This document shows, one piece after another, positions 52,560 through 61,573 of a DNA stretch of 64,000 nt. Each line of letters opens with the position of its first letter. Positions within the stretch are counted from its first letter, which is position 1. Origin of the DNA: an uncultured Paracoccaceae bacterium (GTDB lineage Bacteria; Pseudomonadota; Alphaproteobacteria; Rhodobacterales; Rhodobacteraceae); assembly GCA_951812615.1 (NCBI GenBank), contig CATOSU010000007.1, positions 353,751-417,750 of the forward strand, read 5' to 3'. The position numbers and the translations under genes were made by a program. Under the pieces are notes generated by a model. It did not search any database and was not told where the DNA came from. It worked only from the letters and a program-made list of their open reading frames with translations.

Positions 52560-52729
52560 CCTGCGCATGGTCGCTTGGCTGCGCCAACGACCCGAATAGC
52601 GATCCGGACCAAGCGGGCCGGGCAACCTACAGAACACGGCGATCGGGGCGACTTGAACACGCCGGCCAAGGCGGTCCGGTCCTGATTGCCCGGTTTGTGG
52701 CGCCCTGCCCCTCTTCCAATGTCATCAGG

Positions 52730-52751
52730 CCCCGGCGCTCAAACGCCGGGG
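52730..52751. terminator. Intergenic hairpin between hpsN and the TRAP operon
   Basis: Stem CCCCGGCG / CGCCGGGG with a 6-base loop, just past the stop of the TRAP large permease. No T-run follows on either strand, so it is a weak terminator or an mRNA end protector. Confidence 0.4.
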
Positions 52752-52760
52752 GCTTTGGCG

Positions 52761-54227
52761 TCAATTCAGCAGCACCCTCGGCAGCCACAGCGCGATATCC
52801 GGGAACTTGATGACCAGCGCCAGACCGATCAGCTGCAACAACACAAAGGGGATGATCCCGCGGTAGATTTCCTGAATTTTCACCTCTTTGGGGGCCACCG
52901 CCTTCATGTAGAACAGCGCAAAACCGAAAGGCGGTGTCAGGAAGCTGGTCTGCAGGTTCACCGCCAGCAGGATCGCGAACCAGTAGGTCACCTCGAACTT
53001 GTCGACATGTTCGCCGAAATCCAGCTGTGCAATGATCGGCGCAAAGACCGGCAGAACGATCAGCGTGATCTCGATCCAGTCGAAGAAGAAGCCGAGGACG
53101 AAGACCAGCCCGAGGATGAAGAACAACAGCCCCCATGGTCCCAGCCCCATCGCATCGACCAGTGCAATCACCAGATCGTCGCCGCCGAGAATGCGGAAGA
53201 TGTAGGAAAACAGCGTCGCCCCGACGAAGATCCCGAAGATCATCGCGTTGGTCAGCATCGTGCGTTCCATGACCTCGCCCAGCACCTTGAGATAGTGCGT
53301 GAATTCCACCCGGAACCCGCCTCCGAGCGAATGGTCGTCGAGATCGACCTGGCCCGCGGCGCGGAGGTGAAATTCCTCCACCCCCAGCGAGGGCAGGATG
53401 ACAAGGTTGATCAGCCCCAGAAGGATTGCGCCCATAGCGCCCACACCGGCGGCTTCGGTCGGGGTCGCAAACCCGCCGAGGATCGAGCCCAGCACCAGCC
53501 CGATCAGGACCACCGGGGGAATGAAGCTGCGCAGGATCATCACAATGACGCCGAGCGCGGTTTGCGGACCGATATCGTCTTCCAGCGGTGGTGCGAGGCT
53601 GGGATTGAGGCTGCACCGGATAACGATGTAGGCCACGTAGAGCCCAGCGAGGATCAGCCCGGGAAACACCGCGGCAACAAACAGGTTGCCCACCGACCGC
53701 GACAGCAGGTCGGCCATGATCACCAGCATGATCGAGGGCGGGATCAGAATTCCCAGCGTGCCCGACGCGGCGATCGTTCCGGTGGCCAGCCGGTGATCGT
53801 AATTGCGTTCGATCATCACCGGCAGCGCCAGAAGGCTCATCATGATGACGCTGGCGCCGATGATGCCGGTTGTCGCGGCCAGAATCGTCCCCATCAGCGT
53901 GACCGCCAGCGCAAGACCGCCGGGCACCCGGCGCATCAGCACCTGCAGGCAGTTCAGAAGGTCGCGCGCGATGCCTGATCGTTCCAGCATCGTCCCCATG
54001 AATATGAACATCGGGATCGCCGTGAGGATCAGGTTTTCCATGATGCCGCCGAAGATGCGGCTTGGCAGCAGCTTGAACTGCAGCGGATGAAACACATCCA
54101 GCGCGATGCCGAGGAAAGCAAAGGCCAGACCGATGCCGCCCAGAATGAAGGCGACCGGAAAGCCGGTGAACAGCAGCAGCCCAAGGGCCACGAACATCAG
54201 GACCGGCAGAAGCTCGACGAATTCCAT
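52761..54227 (-). CDS. TRAP transporter large permease (DctM type)
   Basis: 488 residues, 12 or so membrane helices with the DctM motif (GGIGLAFAFLGIALDVF, GLGPWGLLFFILGLVFVLGF). It is the cation-coupled transport subunit of a TRAP system; with hpsN nearby its substrate is probably dihydroxypropanesulfonate or a related sulfonate. Longer than typical DctM (about 425) by an insertion around residues 275-320 (LRAAGQVDLDDHSLGGGFRV). Start overlaps the DctQ stop by one base. Confidence 0.85.
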   Translation of the reverse strand: MEFVELLPVLMFVALGLLLFTGFPVAFILGGIGLAFAFLGIALDVFHPLQFKLLPSRIFGGIMENLILTAIPMFIFMGTMLERSGIARDLLNCLQVLMRRVPGGLALAVTLMGTILAATTGIIGASVIMMSLLALPVMIERNYDHRLATGTIAASGTLGILIPPSIMLVIMADLLSRSVGNLFVAAVFPGLILAGLYVAYIVIRCSLNPSLAPPLEDDIGPQTALGVIVMILRSFIPPVVLIGLVLGSILGGFATPTEAAGVGAMGAILLGLINLVILPSLGVEEFHLRAAGQVDLDDHSLGGGFRVEFTHYLKVLGEVMERTMLTNAMIFGIFVGATLFSYIFRILGGDDLVIALVDAMGLGPWGLLFFILGLVFVLGFFFDWIEITLIVLPVFAPIIAQLDFGEHVDKFEVTYWFAILLAVNLQTSFLTPPFGFALFYMKAVAPKEVKIQEIYRGIIPFVLLQLIGLALVIKFPDIALWLPRVLLN

Positions 54228-54790
54228 CAGTGGCCGCCCCCGAGCACGTCAGCTTCCATCTCTTCGGGCAGATGACCGCGGAGCCCGGCGATACATTTCA
54301 GAAGCTGGCTGATCCCGGCCAGCAGCAGCAGCAGGAACAGCGCGATCAGCCCCGCCTTGACGATCCAGATGCTGCCCAGACCGGTCTGGGACTTGGAGAT
54401 TTCACCGGTCAGGAAGGCCTGTTTCACATAGGGCCAGGACATCCACGCCCCGAGAATCGAATAGGGAATAAGTGCCAGGGTGATGCCGATGGTTTCGATC
54501 CAGAGCTTGGTGCGCGTGGACAGGTTGTCCCGGACCAGATCGATCCGCACATGGGCCTGTTTCGTGTAGCCGTAGCCAATAGCCAGCGCCAGAAGGCCGC
54601 TGTGCAGCCAGTATTCGAATTCCTGGATCATGGTGGAATTCAAGCCCGCGGGCTTTGGCACGCCGAAATAGCGCGTGATGACGTCGTAACAAACGACAAT
54701 GACCAGAGCCAATCCCATCCAGCCGCCAATCGTTGCGAACAGCTTCAGGATGCGATCAAGACCCCGGGCGACGCCCAGCAGTCCCTGCAT
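54227..54790 (-). CDS. TRAP transporter small permease (DctQ type)
   Basis: 187 residues, four membrane helices (LALVIVVCYDVITRYFGVPK is the family's first-helix motif; GLIALFLLLLLAGISQLLK last). Partners with DctM. 91 bases after the binding-protein gene. Confidence 0.85.
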   Translation of the reverse strand: MQGLLGVARGLDRILKLFATIGGWMGLALVIVVCYDVITRYFGVPKPAGLNSTMIQEFEYWLHSGLLALAIGYGYTKQAHVRIDLVRDNLSTRTKLWIETIGITLALIPYSILGAWMSWPYVKQAFLTGEISKSQTGLGSIWIVKAGLIALFLLLLLAGISQLLKCIAGLRGHLPEEMEADVLGGGH

Positions 54791-54881
54791 CTTCCCGTCC
54801 CCCCATTTTATTTTGTTGTTGGGTTCAGATTAACAGGCAGGCCCCGTTTCGCAACGGGACCCGCCGGGATCCGTGTGGACC

Positions 54882-55913
54882 TTACTTCAGGTAGCCGAGA
54901 TCGCCCCAGATCTTGTATTCGGCACGGAAGCTCTGAAGGCTGTCCCATGCGGTGGCGAAATCAGGGTTGGCTGCCGCTTCGGCGGCCACGACCTCGTCCC
55001 ATCCGGTCCTGAATGCGCCCAGCATTTCGTCCGACCATGTGTGAACGGTGACGCCCTTGGCCTGCATGTCAGCCAGCGCCTTGCCCTGGATCGCTTCGCC
55101 TTCGGCCAGCTGATAGGCGACCTGCGCGCGGCAGGCCGTGATCACGATGGTCTGCTGCAGTTCGGACATGCCGTCCCAGACCGTCTTGTTGATCATCAGC
55201 TCCTGAACCGTGGACTGCTGGTGCCAGCCCGGGAAGTAGTAGTGTTTGGCGATGTTGTAGAAGCCGAGGTTCTGGTCGATGGCGGGCATCGAAAACTCGG
55301 TCGCGTCGATGGTGCCGCGTTCCAGCGCCGGATAGATGTCGCCCCCGGCCAGCAGCTGTGTATCCACGCCCAGCGTCTGCATCACCTTCGCGCCGAGGCC
55401 GAAGAAACGCATTTTCAGACCGGCAAGGTCGTCAACGCTGTTGATTTCCTTGCGGAACCAGCCCGAGGCCTCGGGTGCGATGATGCCGCAGGTATGGCCG
55501 ACGATATCGGCGCGCGCATAGATTTCGTTCTTCAGCTCTTCGCCGCCCCCGAACCAGAGCCATGCAACATATTCACCCGCCGACGGGCCGAACGGTACGG
55601 CCGAGAACAGGTTCAGAGCCGAGTTTTTCGATCCCCAGTATCCCGGAACCGCCCAGCCTGCTTCGACGGCGCCCGACGAAACCGCGTCATAGATTTCCAG
55701 CGCGGGAACAAGCGCGCCGGGCTCGAAGAACTTGGCCTTGATGGAACCGCTGGACAGCGTGTTCAGCGTGTCGGCCAGCCGCACACCGGCTTCGCCCAGC
55801 TGAATCAGCGAGCCCGGGAATGCCGACGGCATGTTCAGGGTCACCTTGTCTTCCGCAACCGCGCCCGTTGCGGCGACCGCCGCGAACGCAAATGCCGATA
55901 CCAGTTTTTTCAT
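54882..55913 (-). CDS. TRAP transporter substrate-binding protein (DctP type)
   Basis: 343 residues, signal peptide MKKLVSAFAFAAVAATGAVA. Mature start EDKVTLNMPSAFPGSLIQLG. The conserved Arg that salt-bridges the carboxylate/sulfonate ligand is probably in LKMRFFGLGAKVMQTLG; DATEFSMPAIDQNLGFYNIA is typical of TAXI/DctP type 7 proteins. First gene of the TRAP operon. Confidence 0.85.
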   Translation of the reverse strand: MKKLVSAFAFAAVAATGAVAEDKVTLNMPSAFPGSLIQLGEAGVRLADTLNTLSSGSIKAKFFEPGALVPALEIYDAVSSGAVEAGWAVPGYWGSKNSALNLFSAVPFGPSAGEYVAWLWFGGGEELKNEIYARADIVGHTCGIIAPEASGWFRKEINSVDDLAGLKMRFFGLGAKVMQTLGVDTQLLAGGDIYPALERGTIDATEFSMPAIDQNLGFYNIAKHYYFPGWHQQSTVQELMINKTVWDGMSELQQTIVITACRAQVAYQLAEGEAIQGKALADMQAKGVTVHTWSDEMLGAFRTGWDEVVAAEAAANPDFATAWDSLQSFRAEYKIWGDLGYLK

Positions 55914-56094
55914 GTCTTCCTCCTCCAGGTTTTGTCTGCGGGCAGTTAAACTTGCCCAAACCGCTCTGCGCTTCTGCTTGGCGCTTGGGGGCTCAACCGT
56001 GGCTGCGGGTCAGTCAGGCGCCCCCGAGCGGATTTCGTCCACGGTTGAATTCTGAAATGGCAGTCGGTGAGTGCCGCATATGTCGCGGCGGCAC

Positions 56095-56790
56095 TCACAG
56101 CGGCGGCAGCCCGTAGGTTTCGAGAATACCCACGATTTCGCGTCCGCCGCGCCTGCGGTGCCCGCGCATGGCGCTTGCCGCGCCTTCGGCGTCGCTGCGA
56201 CGGATGCCGTCAACGATCTCGCGGTGTTCCTGATTGGATTCCTGCAGGCTGTCGCGCATGCGCAGCGTGATCATCTGGGTGCGATGTGCCTGACTGTAGA
56301 GCGCGTCGGTGATCGCAATCAGCCGGGCATTGCCGGTCAGACGCAGGATTTCGCGGTGAAACCGGTCATCCCCCTTGGCCCAGTCGGCGAATTCTTTGCC
56401 CTCGCAACTGGCTTCCATCGTTTCGATGGCCGCCTCCAGTCCCGACAAATCGACCGCGCCGCACTGCCCGGAGGCCAGCTGGGCGGCGGCCAGCGATTCC
56501 AGCGCCATGAGGATATCGTAAATCTCTCTCATGTCGGATGCCCTGACGGGCAGCACCCGGACGCCACGGCGCGGCAGTACCTCGACCAACCCTTCGGCCT
56601 CCAACCGGATCATCGCCTCGCGGACCGGTGTCCGGCTGATGCCAAGTTCGTCGGCAAGCTTGCTTTCCTGAATATGCAGCCCGGCGGGAAAGGTATTCGA
56701 CAGGATGTCTTCCTTGATGCGCGAGTAAACACCGGCGCCTGCTCTACCGGCGCTTTTGGAAGAACCCGCTGCGATTGCGCTCTTTGGCAT
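56095..56790 (-). CDS. GntR-family (FCD) regulator of the TRAP/sulfonate genes
   Basis: 231 residues. Winged-helix ESKLADELGISRTPVREAMI and the C-terminal FCD ligand domain with metal ligands (DDRFHREILRLTGNARL; HREIVDGIR). Start at 56790 (MPKSAIAAGSSKSAG) near the divergent MBL gene. An inverted repeat at 56827-56856 lies in its promoter and may be its operator. By position it resembles HpsR. Confidence 0.85.
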   Translation of the reverse strand: MPKSAIAAGSSKSAGRAGAGVYSRIKEDILSNTFPAGLHIQESKLADELGISRTPVREAMIRLEAEGLVEVLPRRGVRVLPVRASDMREIYDILMALESLAAAQLASGQCGAVDLSGLEAAIETMEASCEGKEFADWAKGDDRFHREILRLTGNARLIAITDALYSQAHRTQMITLRMRDSLQESNQEHREIVDGIRRSDAEGAASAMRGHRRRGGREIVGILETYGLPPL

Positions 56791-56826
56791 GTTGCCCCCG
56801 TTCAGGGCGAAGCCTATGTTTACGGT

Positions 56827-56856
56827 GTCGACAGAGTCAAATACTATTTTGTCGAC
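56827..56856. promoter_or_regulatory. Putative GntR operator
   Basis: Inverted repeat GTCGACA (56827-56833) / TGTCGAC (56850-56856), 16 bases apart, between the divergent GntR and lactonase-like genes. Confidence 0.45.
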
Positions 56857-56860
56857 GTTA

Positions 56861-57664
56861 ATGAATACATTGTTGCAGGACGTGGAATTGGAAAATCTTT
56901 GGCAGGTGTTTGCAGTCAAGTATGCCGACCGGAACAACCGGGCCCGGTCCGACAGTTTTCTGGACGACGACCACCCGGCGGCGCCGCACGGAATGGACTA
57001 TTTCGTCTGGGTGCTCGACAACGGGCGCGAGAAGATACTGGTCGACACCGGTTACGACGAAACCGAAGCCAGACGCCGCCAGCGCCCCATCCTCCGCGAT
57101 CCCGCCAGCGCCATCGAAGCCTGCGGTGTTTCAGCGGACGGGATTGAAACGGTAATCCTGTCGCATCTGCACTACGATCACGCCGGCGGGCTGGGCCGGT
57201 TCGGCAAGGCCCGGTTTCACCTGCAGGACGCAGAGATGCGCTTTGCCACCGGGCGGTGCATGTGCGACCCGGACATTCGGGCCCCCTTCACGGCTGACCA
57301 CGTCTGCGAAATGGTGCGGCACGTCTATTCCGGGCGGGTGTCCTTTCACGACGGCGATGCCCAGATCGCGCCGGGCGTCACGGTCCACCGGATCGGCGGG
57401 CATTCAATGGGATTGCAGGCGATCCGCGTGGAAACCCCGTCCGGGCCGGTCTGCCTTGCGTCGGACGCTGCGCATTACTACGAAAATTTCGAAACGCGGA
57501 AACTGTTTCCGATCGTCGTTGACCGCGACGCGATGCTGGCCGGATTTGACCAGATACAGGCGCTGACCGGCGATCCGCGAAGAGTGGTGCCCGGGCACGA
57601 TCCGCTGGTGCGGGAGAGATACCCTGAGTTTGGCCACAGCGGCTTTGTGTGGAAAATCGCCTAG
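56861..57664 (+). CDS. Metallo-beta-lactamase-fold hydrolase, AHL lactonase-like
   Basis: 267 residues from ATG 56861. Metal motif SHLHYDHAGG (His102, His104, Asp106, His107), later ligands His in GGHSMG (about 183), Asp in ASDAAHYY, and His in PGHDP. Leading part VDTGYDETEARRRQRP and the ATG are those of N-acyl-homoserine-lactone lactonase-like proteins. Start is uncertain: TTG 56888 has a better-spaced AGGA. It is divergent from the GntR regulator and probably co-controlled with the TRAP genes, so it may act on a lactone or ester in that pathway. Confidence 0.8.
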   Translation: MNTLLQDVELENLWQVFAVKYADRNNRARSDSFLDDDHPAAPHGMDYFVWVLDNGREKILVDTGYDETEARRRQRPILRDPASAIEACGVSADGIETVILSHLHYDHAGGLGRFGKARFHLQDAEMRFATGRCMCDPDIRAPFTADHVCEMVRHVYSGRVSFHDGDAQIAPGVTVHRIGGHSMGLQAIRVETPSGPVCLASDAAHYYENFETRKLFPIVVDRDAMLAGFDQIQALTGDPRRVVPGHDPLVRERYPEFGHSGFVWKIA

Positions 57665-57715
57665 GCGTCTTTCGCGGCTTCAGCAGCGCCTGTTCGCGGC
57701 CCGCTTCCCCGGGGC

Positions 57716-58447
57716 CTAGCGCTTCGGCTTCGCTGCCGGCGCCTGAACGAAGAGTTCCGGGCGTTCTTTTTCCAGTGGCGCCAGACGCTCCAGCAACTGC
57801 CGCAGGTGGCGTTTCATCGCCCGGCGCGCGGCGGCGGGGTCACCGGACCTGATTGCCTCCAGAATGGCGATGTGCTCCGCCACCGCATCCGAAACCCGGC
57901 CCGGTTCGGGCAACAAAAGAAACCGCGCGCGGTCCACGTGATTTGACACGAACCGCACGGTGTCGTGGATACGCGACACCCCGCAACAATCCAGAATGAG
58001 CCGGTGAAATTCCTGATCGAACTTGTGGAACTCTTCGTAGTCGCCGTCTTCCAGCTGCAGTTTCTGCAGTCTGACACTCCGCGTCAGGCGGCCCAGAAGG
58101 GCATCGCTGAGATGTTCCGCCGCGTATTCGGCTGCAGCCACCTCGATGGCTTCACGCAGAAACGCGTCTTCGCGAATTTCCCGCATCGACATGCGCGAAA
58201 CCCGCGTCGCGGACTGCGGCACCACTTCGACCAGCCCCTCGGCTTCCAGCTTCAGGATGGCGTCGGAAACCGGTGTCCGTGACACGCCGAGCTGATCGCA
58301 GACCGCACTTTTGCGGATGACGGCACCGGGGGGGAAGTCCAGCGTCAGGATGGCATTTCTGAGCGCCTCGTAGACCCGATCGGCCAGCGGACCGCTCAGG
58401 CTTTGCGGGTCTGGAAGTTTCCTGGGGTCGGCTTCAATCACGGGCAT
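57716..58447 (-). CDS. GntR-family (FCD) regulator of the ABC sugar importer
   Basis: 243 residues. HTH domain SAVCDQLGVSRTPVSDAILK, FCD domain with FHKFDQEFHRLILDCCGVSR and HIAILEAIRSGD. It is divergent from the ABC transporter operon and about 470 bases away; overlapping direct repeats TGACATGT at 58466 and 58478 precede its own start, so it may autoregulate. Confidence 0.85.
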   Translation of the reverse strand: MPVIEADPRKLPDPQSLSGPLADRVYEALRNAILTLDFPPGAVIRKSAVCDQLGVSRTPVSDAILKLEAEGLVEVVPQSATRVSRMSMREIREDAFLREAIEVAAAEYAAEHLSDALLGRLTRSVRLQKLQLEDGDYEEFHKFDQEFHRLILDCCGVSRIHDTVRFVSNHVDRARFLLLPEPGRVSDAVAEHIAILEAIRSGDPAAARRAMKRHLRQLLERLAPLEKERPELFVQAPAAKPKR

Positions 58448-58918
58448 TCAGGGTCACCTATCGGCTGACATGTTAGTTGACATGTAATGTTAGTCAAGTT
58501 TACCGTCTCAGCCACCGGATTTGGACAGGACGAGAAACTGTGAACGCGGGTGACGCCGACAAGGCAGCCGGGATTGCCATTGGCCTGACTGCACGAAACA
58601 CGGTGGCAACAGCGTGCCGGAAGCCGCATTTGCCGCCGGTGGTACCTGGCACCGGCGTTTCGCGAAAGCATGTTCAGTGGTGTGGGCAAGTCCCTGTTTC
58701 CCATACAGCCGGTCGTGGCGCGAGCGTCTATCATTGCCGGGCGTCTGTTGGCGAGTTGACACATGGCAGCACAGCGGGAAACCCGATCCGAACATCAAGA
58801 TCTGAAATCAGGCAACTGAATGCCGGGCGGCGCAGATGTCCCCGGCAATGGGTACGGTGAGCCAACACCATCCCCAAAACCGACAAAGACCGGAAAACTG
58901 AAACGCAAGGAGGAGACT
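58448..58918. other. Long intergenic region between GntR and the ABC importer
   Basis: About 470 bases. Contains the GntR repeats near the left end, and AAGGAGGAG as the ribosome site of the binding-protein gene at the right end. No other gene is convincing. Confidence 0.5.
58466..58497. promoter_or_regulatory. Putative GntR operator region
   Basis: Overlapping repeats: TGACATGT at 58466 and 58478, ATGTTAGT at 58470 and 58487, and the inverted TTGAC...GTCAA (58477-58497). Directly upstream of the GntR start at 58447. Confidence 0.45.
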
Positions 58919-60400
58919 ATGTTGAAGAGATTTCTGGGAGGCACAGCCGCAGCGCTGGCTGCCTCGGTGATACTGACCCCGACCGGGGCAGCGGCGGATG
59001 GAAAATATGACGGTGTTGTCGTCAATATTCTGACCCGCCCGGGTCCGGTCATCGCTGGCCGGATCGTGGACCGCGGCGCAGAGTTTACAGAGATGACAGG
59101 CGCTGAAATCCGCGTGGCGGAAGTTCCCTTCGCGGAGCTGTTTCAGAAGATCCTGGCGGACTGGGCCACCGGAACCCGATCCATCGATGTCGGTGTCTTT
59201 GCATCCGGCTGGGGTGTTGAGCTGGTCAATGGCGGGCTGGTTGAGAACCTCGACCCCTATATCGCCGCCGATGACAAAATCGATCTGATGGACATCGCGC
59301 CCTATTTCCGCGACTTCAATCAGAAAGTGTCGGGATCGACCTACTTCATCACGCTCGATGGCGATTTCCAGATGCTGTACTATCGCAGTGACGTTCTGGA
59401 AGCTGCCGGGCTGGAGCCGCCGAAAACATGGGAAGAGTATCTGGACGTGGCGTCCAAGATCCACGGTCAGGACATGAACGGCGATGGTGAAGCCGACTAT
59501 GGCTCGTGCATCTTCAAGAAGCGGAACGCGCAATCCTATTTCGCGATCCAATCCGTTGCCGCTGGCATGGTGCAGTCCCGAGGCACGTCCGAAGGCATCT
59601 ATTTTGATCCCGAAACGATGGCGCCGAAGGTCAACAATGATGCGTGGAAGAAAGCGTTCGAGCTTTACAAAGCGACCGGCCAGTACGGCCCGCCCGACGA
59701 ACTGAACCAGGACATCGGCGATACCCGCGGGCTGGCCATTGGCGGGCGCTGCGGCCTGATGATCGACTGGGGCGATATCGGCCCGCTGTCGATCGAGGAA
59801 GGCAGCAAGATCAAGGACAAGGTCGGCGCCGTCATTATGCCGGGATCGACCGAGGTTCTGGATGTTGCGACCGGCAAGCTTGTGGCCTGCGACGCGGACA
59901 GCTGCCCGCATGCTGTTGATGGTGTGAACTATGCGCCCTTCGCAGCCTTTGGCGGCTGGACCGCTGCGGTCAGCAAGGCGTCCGACGACACCGTCAAGGC
60001 GGCGGCTTATGAATTCCTGAGCTACATGAATCAGGCCGCGCAGTCGAATGTCGACGTGACAATGGGCTGGACCGGGTACAATCCCTACCGCAATTCGCAG
60101 CTCAACGACACGTCTGCCTGGGTTGCGGCGGGTTTCAGCGAGGCATCGGCCGAAAACTATCTGGGCGCGATCAGGGACAGTCTGAACCATCCGAACATGG
60201 CTTCAGATTTCCGCATCCCCGGTGCACAGCAATATACCGGTGTCGTCCTCGACCCCGAGCTTGCCCGCTATCTGGCCGGCGAAATCAGTGTCGATCAGGC
60301 GCTGGAAAACATCGAAGAAGGTTGGGAAGAAATCACCGACGATTTCGGACGCGACGACCAGGCGGCGATCTACAGCCTGTCGCTGGGCATCACCAACTGA
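58919..60400 (+). CDS. ABC transporter substrate-binding protein (family 1)
   Basis: 493 residues, signal peptide MLKRFLGGTAAALAASVILT. Family-1 extracellular binding protein for sugars or polyols: VNILTRPGPVIAGRIVDRGA, GWGVELVNGGLVENLDPYIA, MLYYRSDVLEAAGLEPPKTW. Longer than the usual 420. ATG 58919 with AAGGAGGAG upstream. First gene of a four-gene importer. Confidence 0.85.
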   Translation: MLKRFLGGTAAALAASVILTPTGAAADGKYDGVVVNILTRPGPVIAGRIVDRGAEFTEMTGAEIRVAEVPFAELFQKILADWATGTRSIDVGVFASGWGVELVNGGLVENLDPYIAADDKIDLMDIAPYFRDFNQKVSGSTYFITLDGDFQMLYYRSDVLEAAGLEPPKTWEEYLDVASKIHGQDMNGDGEADYGSCIFKKRNAQSYFAIQSVAAGMVQSRGTSEGIYFDPETMAPKVNNDAWKKAFELYKATGQYGPPDELNQDIGDTRGLAIGGRCGLMIDWGDIGPLSIEEGSKIKDKVGAVIMPGSTEVLDVATGKLVACDADSCPHAVDGVNYAPFAAFGGWTAAVSKASDDTVKAAAYEFLSYMNQAAQSNVDVTMGWTGYNPYRNSQLNDTSAWVAAGFSEASAENYLGAIRDSLNHPNMASDFRIPGAQQYTGVVLDPELARYLAGEISVDQALENIEEGWEEITDDFGRDDQAAIYSLSLGITN

Positions 60401-60412
60401 TCCACCAACGAT

Positions 60413-60438
60413 GCAGGCGGGCCGACGCGCCCGCCTGC
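60413..60438 (+). promoter_or_regulatory. Strong intercistronic hairpin
   Basis: Perfect 10-bp stem GCAGGCGGGC / GCCCGCCTGC with a 6-base loop, no T-run, 13 bases after the binding-protein stop. Likely stabilises the upstream mRNA so the binding protein is made in excess. Confidence 0.6.
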
Positions 60439-60466
60439 AAAATTTCCAGTCTTCCCCGGTCCGAAA

Positions 60467-61573
60467 ATGTCCCGAAACTCCGCGCTGAACGAATGGCTCG
60501 ACAAGAACATGGGGCGCATATTCCTTGCGCCAGCGGTGACGCTGATCCTGATCTTCTCGATCTTTCCGCTGATTGCGTCGCTGATACTCGCTTTCGCGCG
60601 GGTCCGGTTCACCGGCGGGGGATTCAAAGTCCGCTTTGCCGGCTGGCGGAACTTTGACAAGCAACTGTTCGGGTCCGAGCAGTTTCACCTGCTCGGCACC
60701 TTTACCGAAATCTCGGTTCCGGGCTGGCTGTTCGGGCTGTTGGCAACCGGCGGGTTGGTGTGGTGGATGGTGCGCTATGTGCGCAGCCGGTTCACGTGGT
60801 TCGGGTTCATCGGGCGGCTGATCACCTTTGCTATGGCGCTGGGGCTGAGCTGGATGTTTGCCGCCACCCTGCTCAGCGGCAATCCGTTCGGAACCGTGGG
60901 CACCACGCTGTTCTATGTCATTGTCGGGTGCGGCATCCAGTTTGTGATCGGCACGGCGCTGGCCTTTGCCTGTTCGCAGACCATTCGCGGATCGACCTAT
61001 TTCCGCGTCATCTTCTTCGTACCGATGATGATCACCCCGATCGGGGTCGGCTATATATTCCGGATGATGGCCGACACCACCAAAGGCCCGTTTGCGAACG
61101 TCTGGCAATGGGTCGGGCTGGGGGAATTCGCCTGGGCGGCCGATCCGTGGGCAGCGCGGGTCTTCATCATCGTCGCGGACAGCTGGCAATGGATCCCCTT
61201 CGTGTTCATCATGATGCTGGCCGCGTTTGAAAGCGTGCCGCGGGACCTGGGAGAAGCCGCAGAAATCGACGGCGCCAGCCGCTGGCAGAGCTTTTGGGAA
61301 ATCACCTGGCCGCATGTATTGCCGATTGCGGCCACGGTCATGCTGATCCGCGCGATTGAGGCGTTCAAGATCGTCGATCTGCCCAACATTATGACATCGG
61401 GCGGACCGGGCATCGCCACGGAATCGGTGTCGTTGCAAGCCTATTATGCGTGGCGCGCGCTGGATCTGGGTCAGGCCTCTGCGATCGCCTACATCCTGCT
61501 GTTCATCACGGTGGTGATCTGCGTGTCCTTCTTCAATCTCGTGGTTCTGGCCAGAGTGAGAAACCAGAGATGA
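60467..61573 (+). CDS. ABC sugar-type permease 1 with extra helices
   Basis: 368 residues, MalF type. First helix IFLAPAVTLILIFSIFPLIA. About residues 82-140 (PGWLFGLLATGGLVWWMVRY, and FAMALGLSWMFAATLL) carry two extra membrane helices not found in most family members, then the normal core follows. EAA loop EAAEIDGASRWQSFWEITWP. Stop overlaps the next start (ATGA). Confidence 0.85.
   Translation: MSRNSALNEWLDKNMGRIFLAPAVTLILIFSIFPLIASLILAFARVRFTGGGFKVRFAGWRNFDKQLFGSEQFHLLGTFTEISVPGWLFGLLATGGLVWWMVRYVRSRFTWFGFIGRLITFAMALGLSWMFAATLLSGNPFGTVGTTLFYVIVGCGIQFVIGTALAFACSQTIRGSTYFRVIFFVPMMITPIGVGYIFRMMADTTKGPFANVWQWVGLGEFAWAADPWAARVFIIVADSWQWIPFVFIMMLAAFESVPRDLGEAAEIDGASRWQSFWEITWPHVLPIAATVMLIRAIEAFKIVDLPNIMTSGGPGIATESVSLQAYYAWRALDLGQASAIAYILLFITVVICVSFFNLVVLARVRNQR

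Noticed and set aside
58808-60190. 460-codon frame antisense to the ABC binding-protein gene
   Set aside because: Shadow of the binding-protein gene, no domain recognisable.
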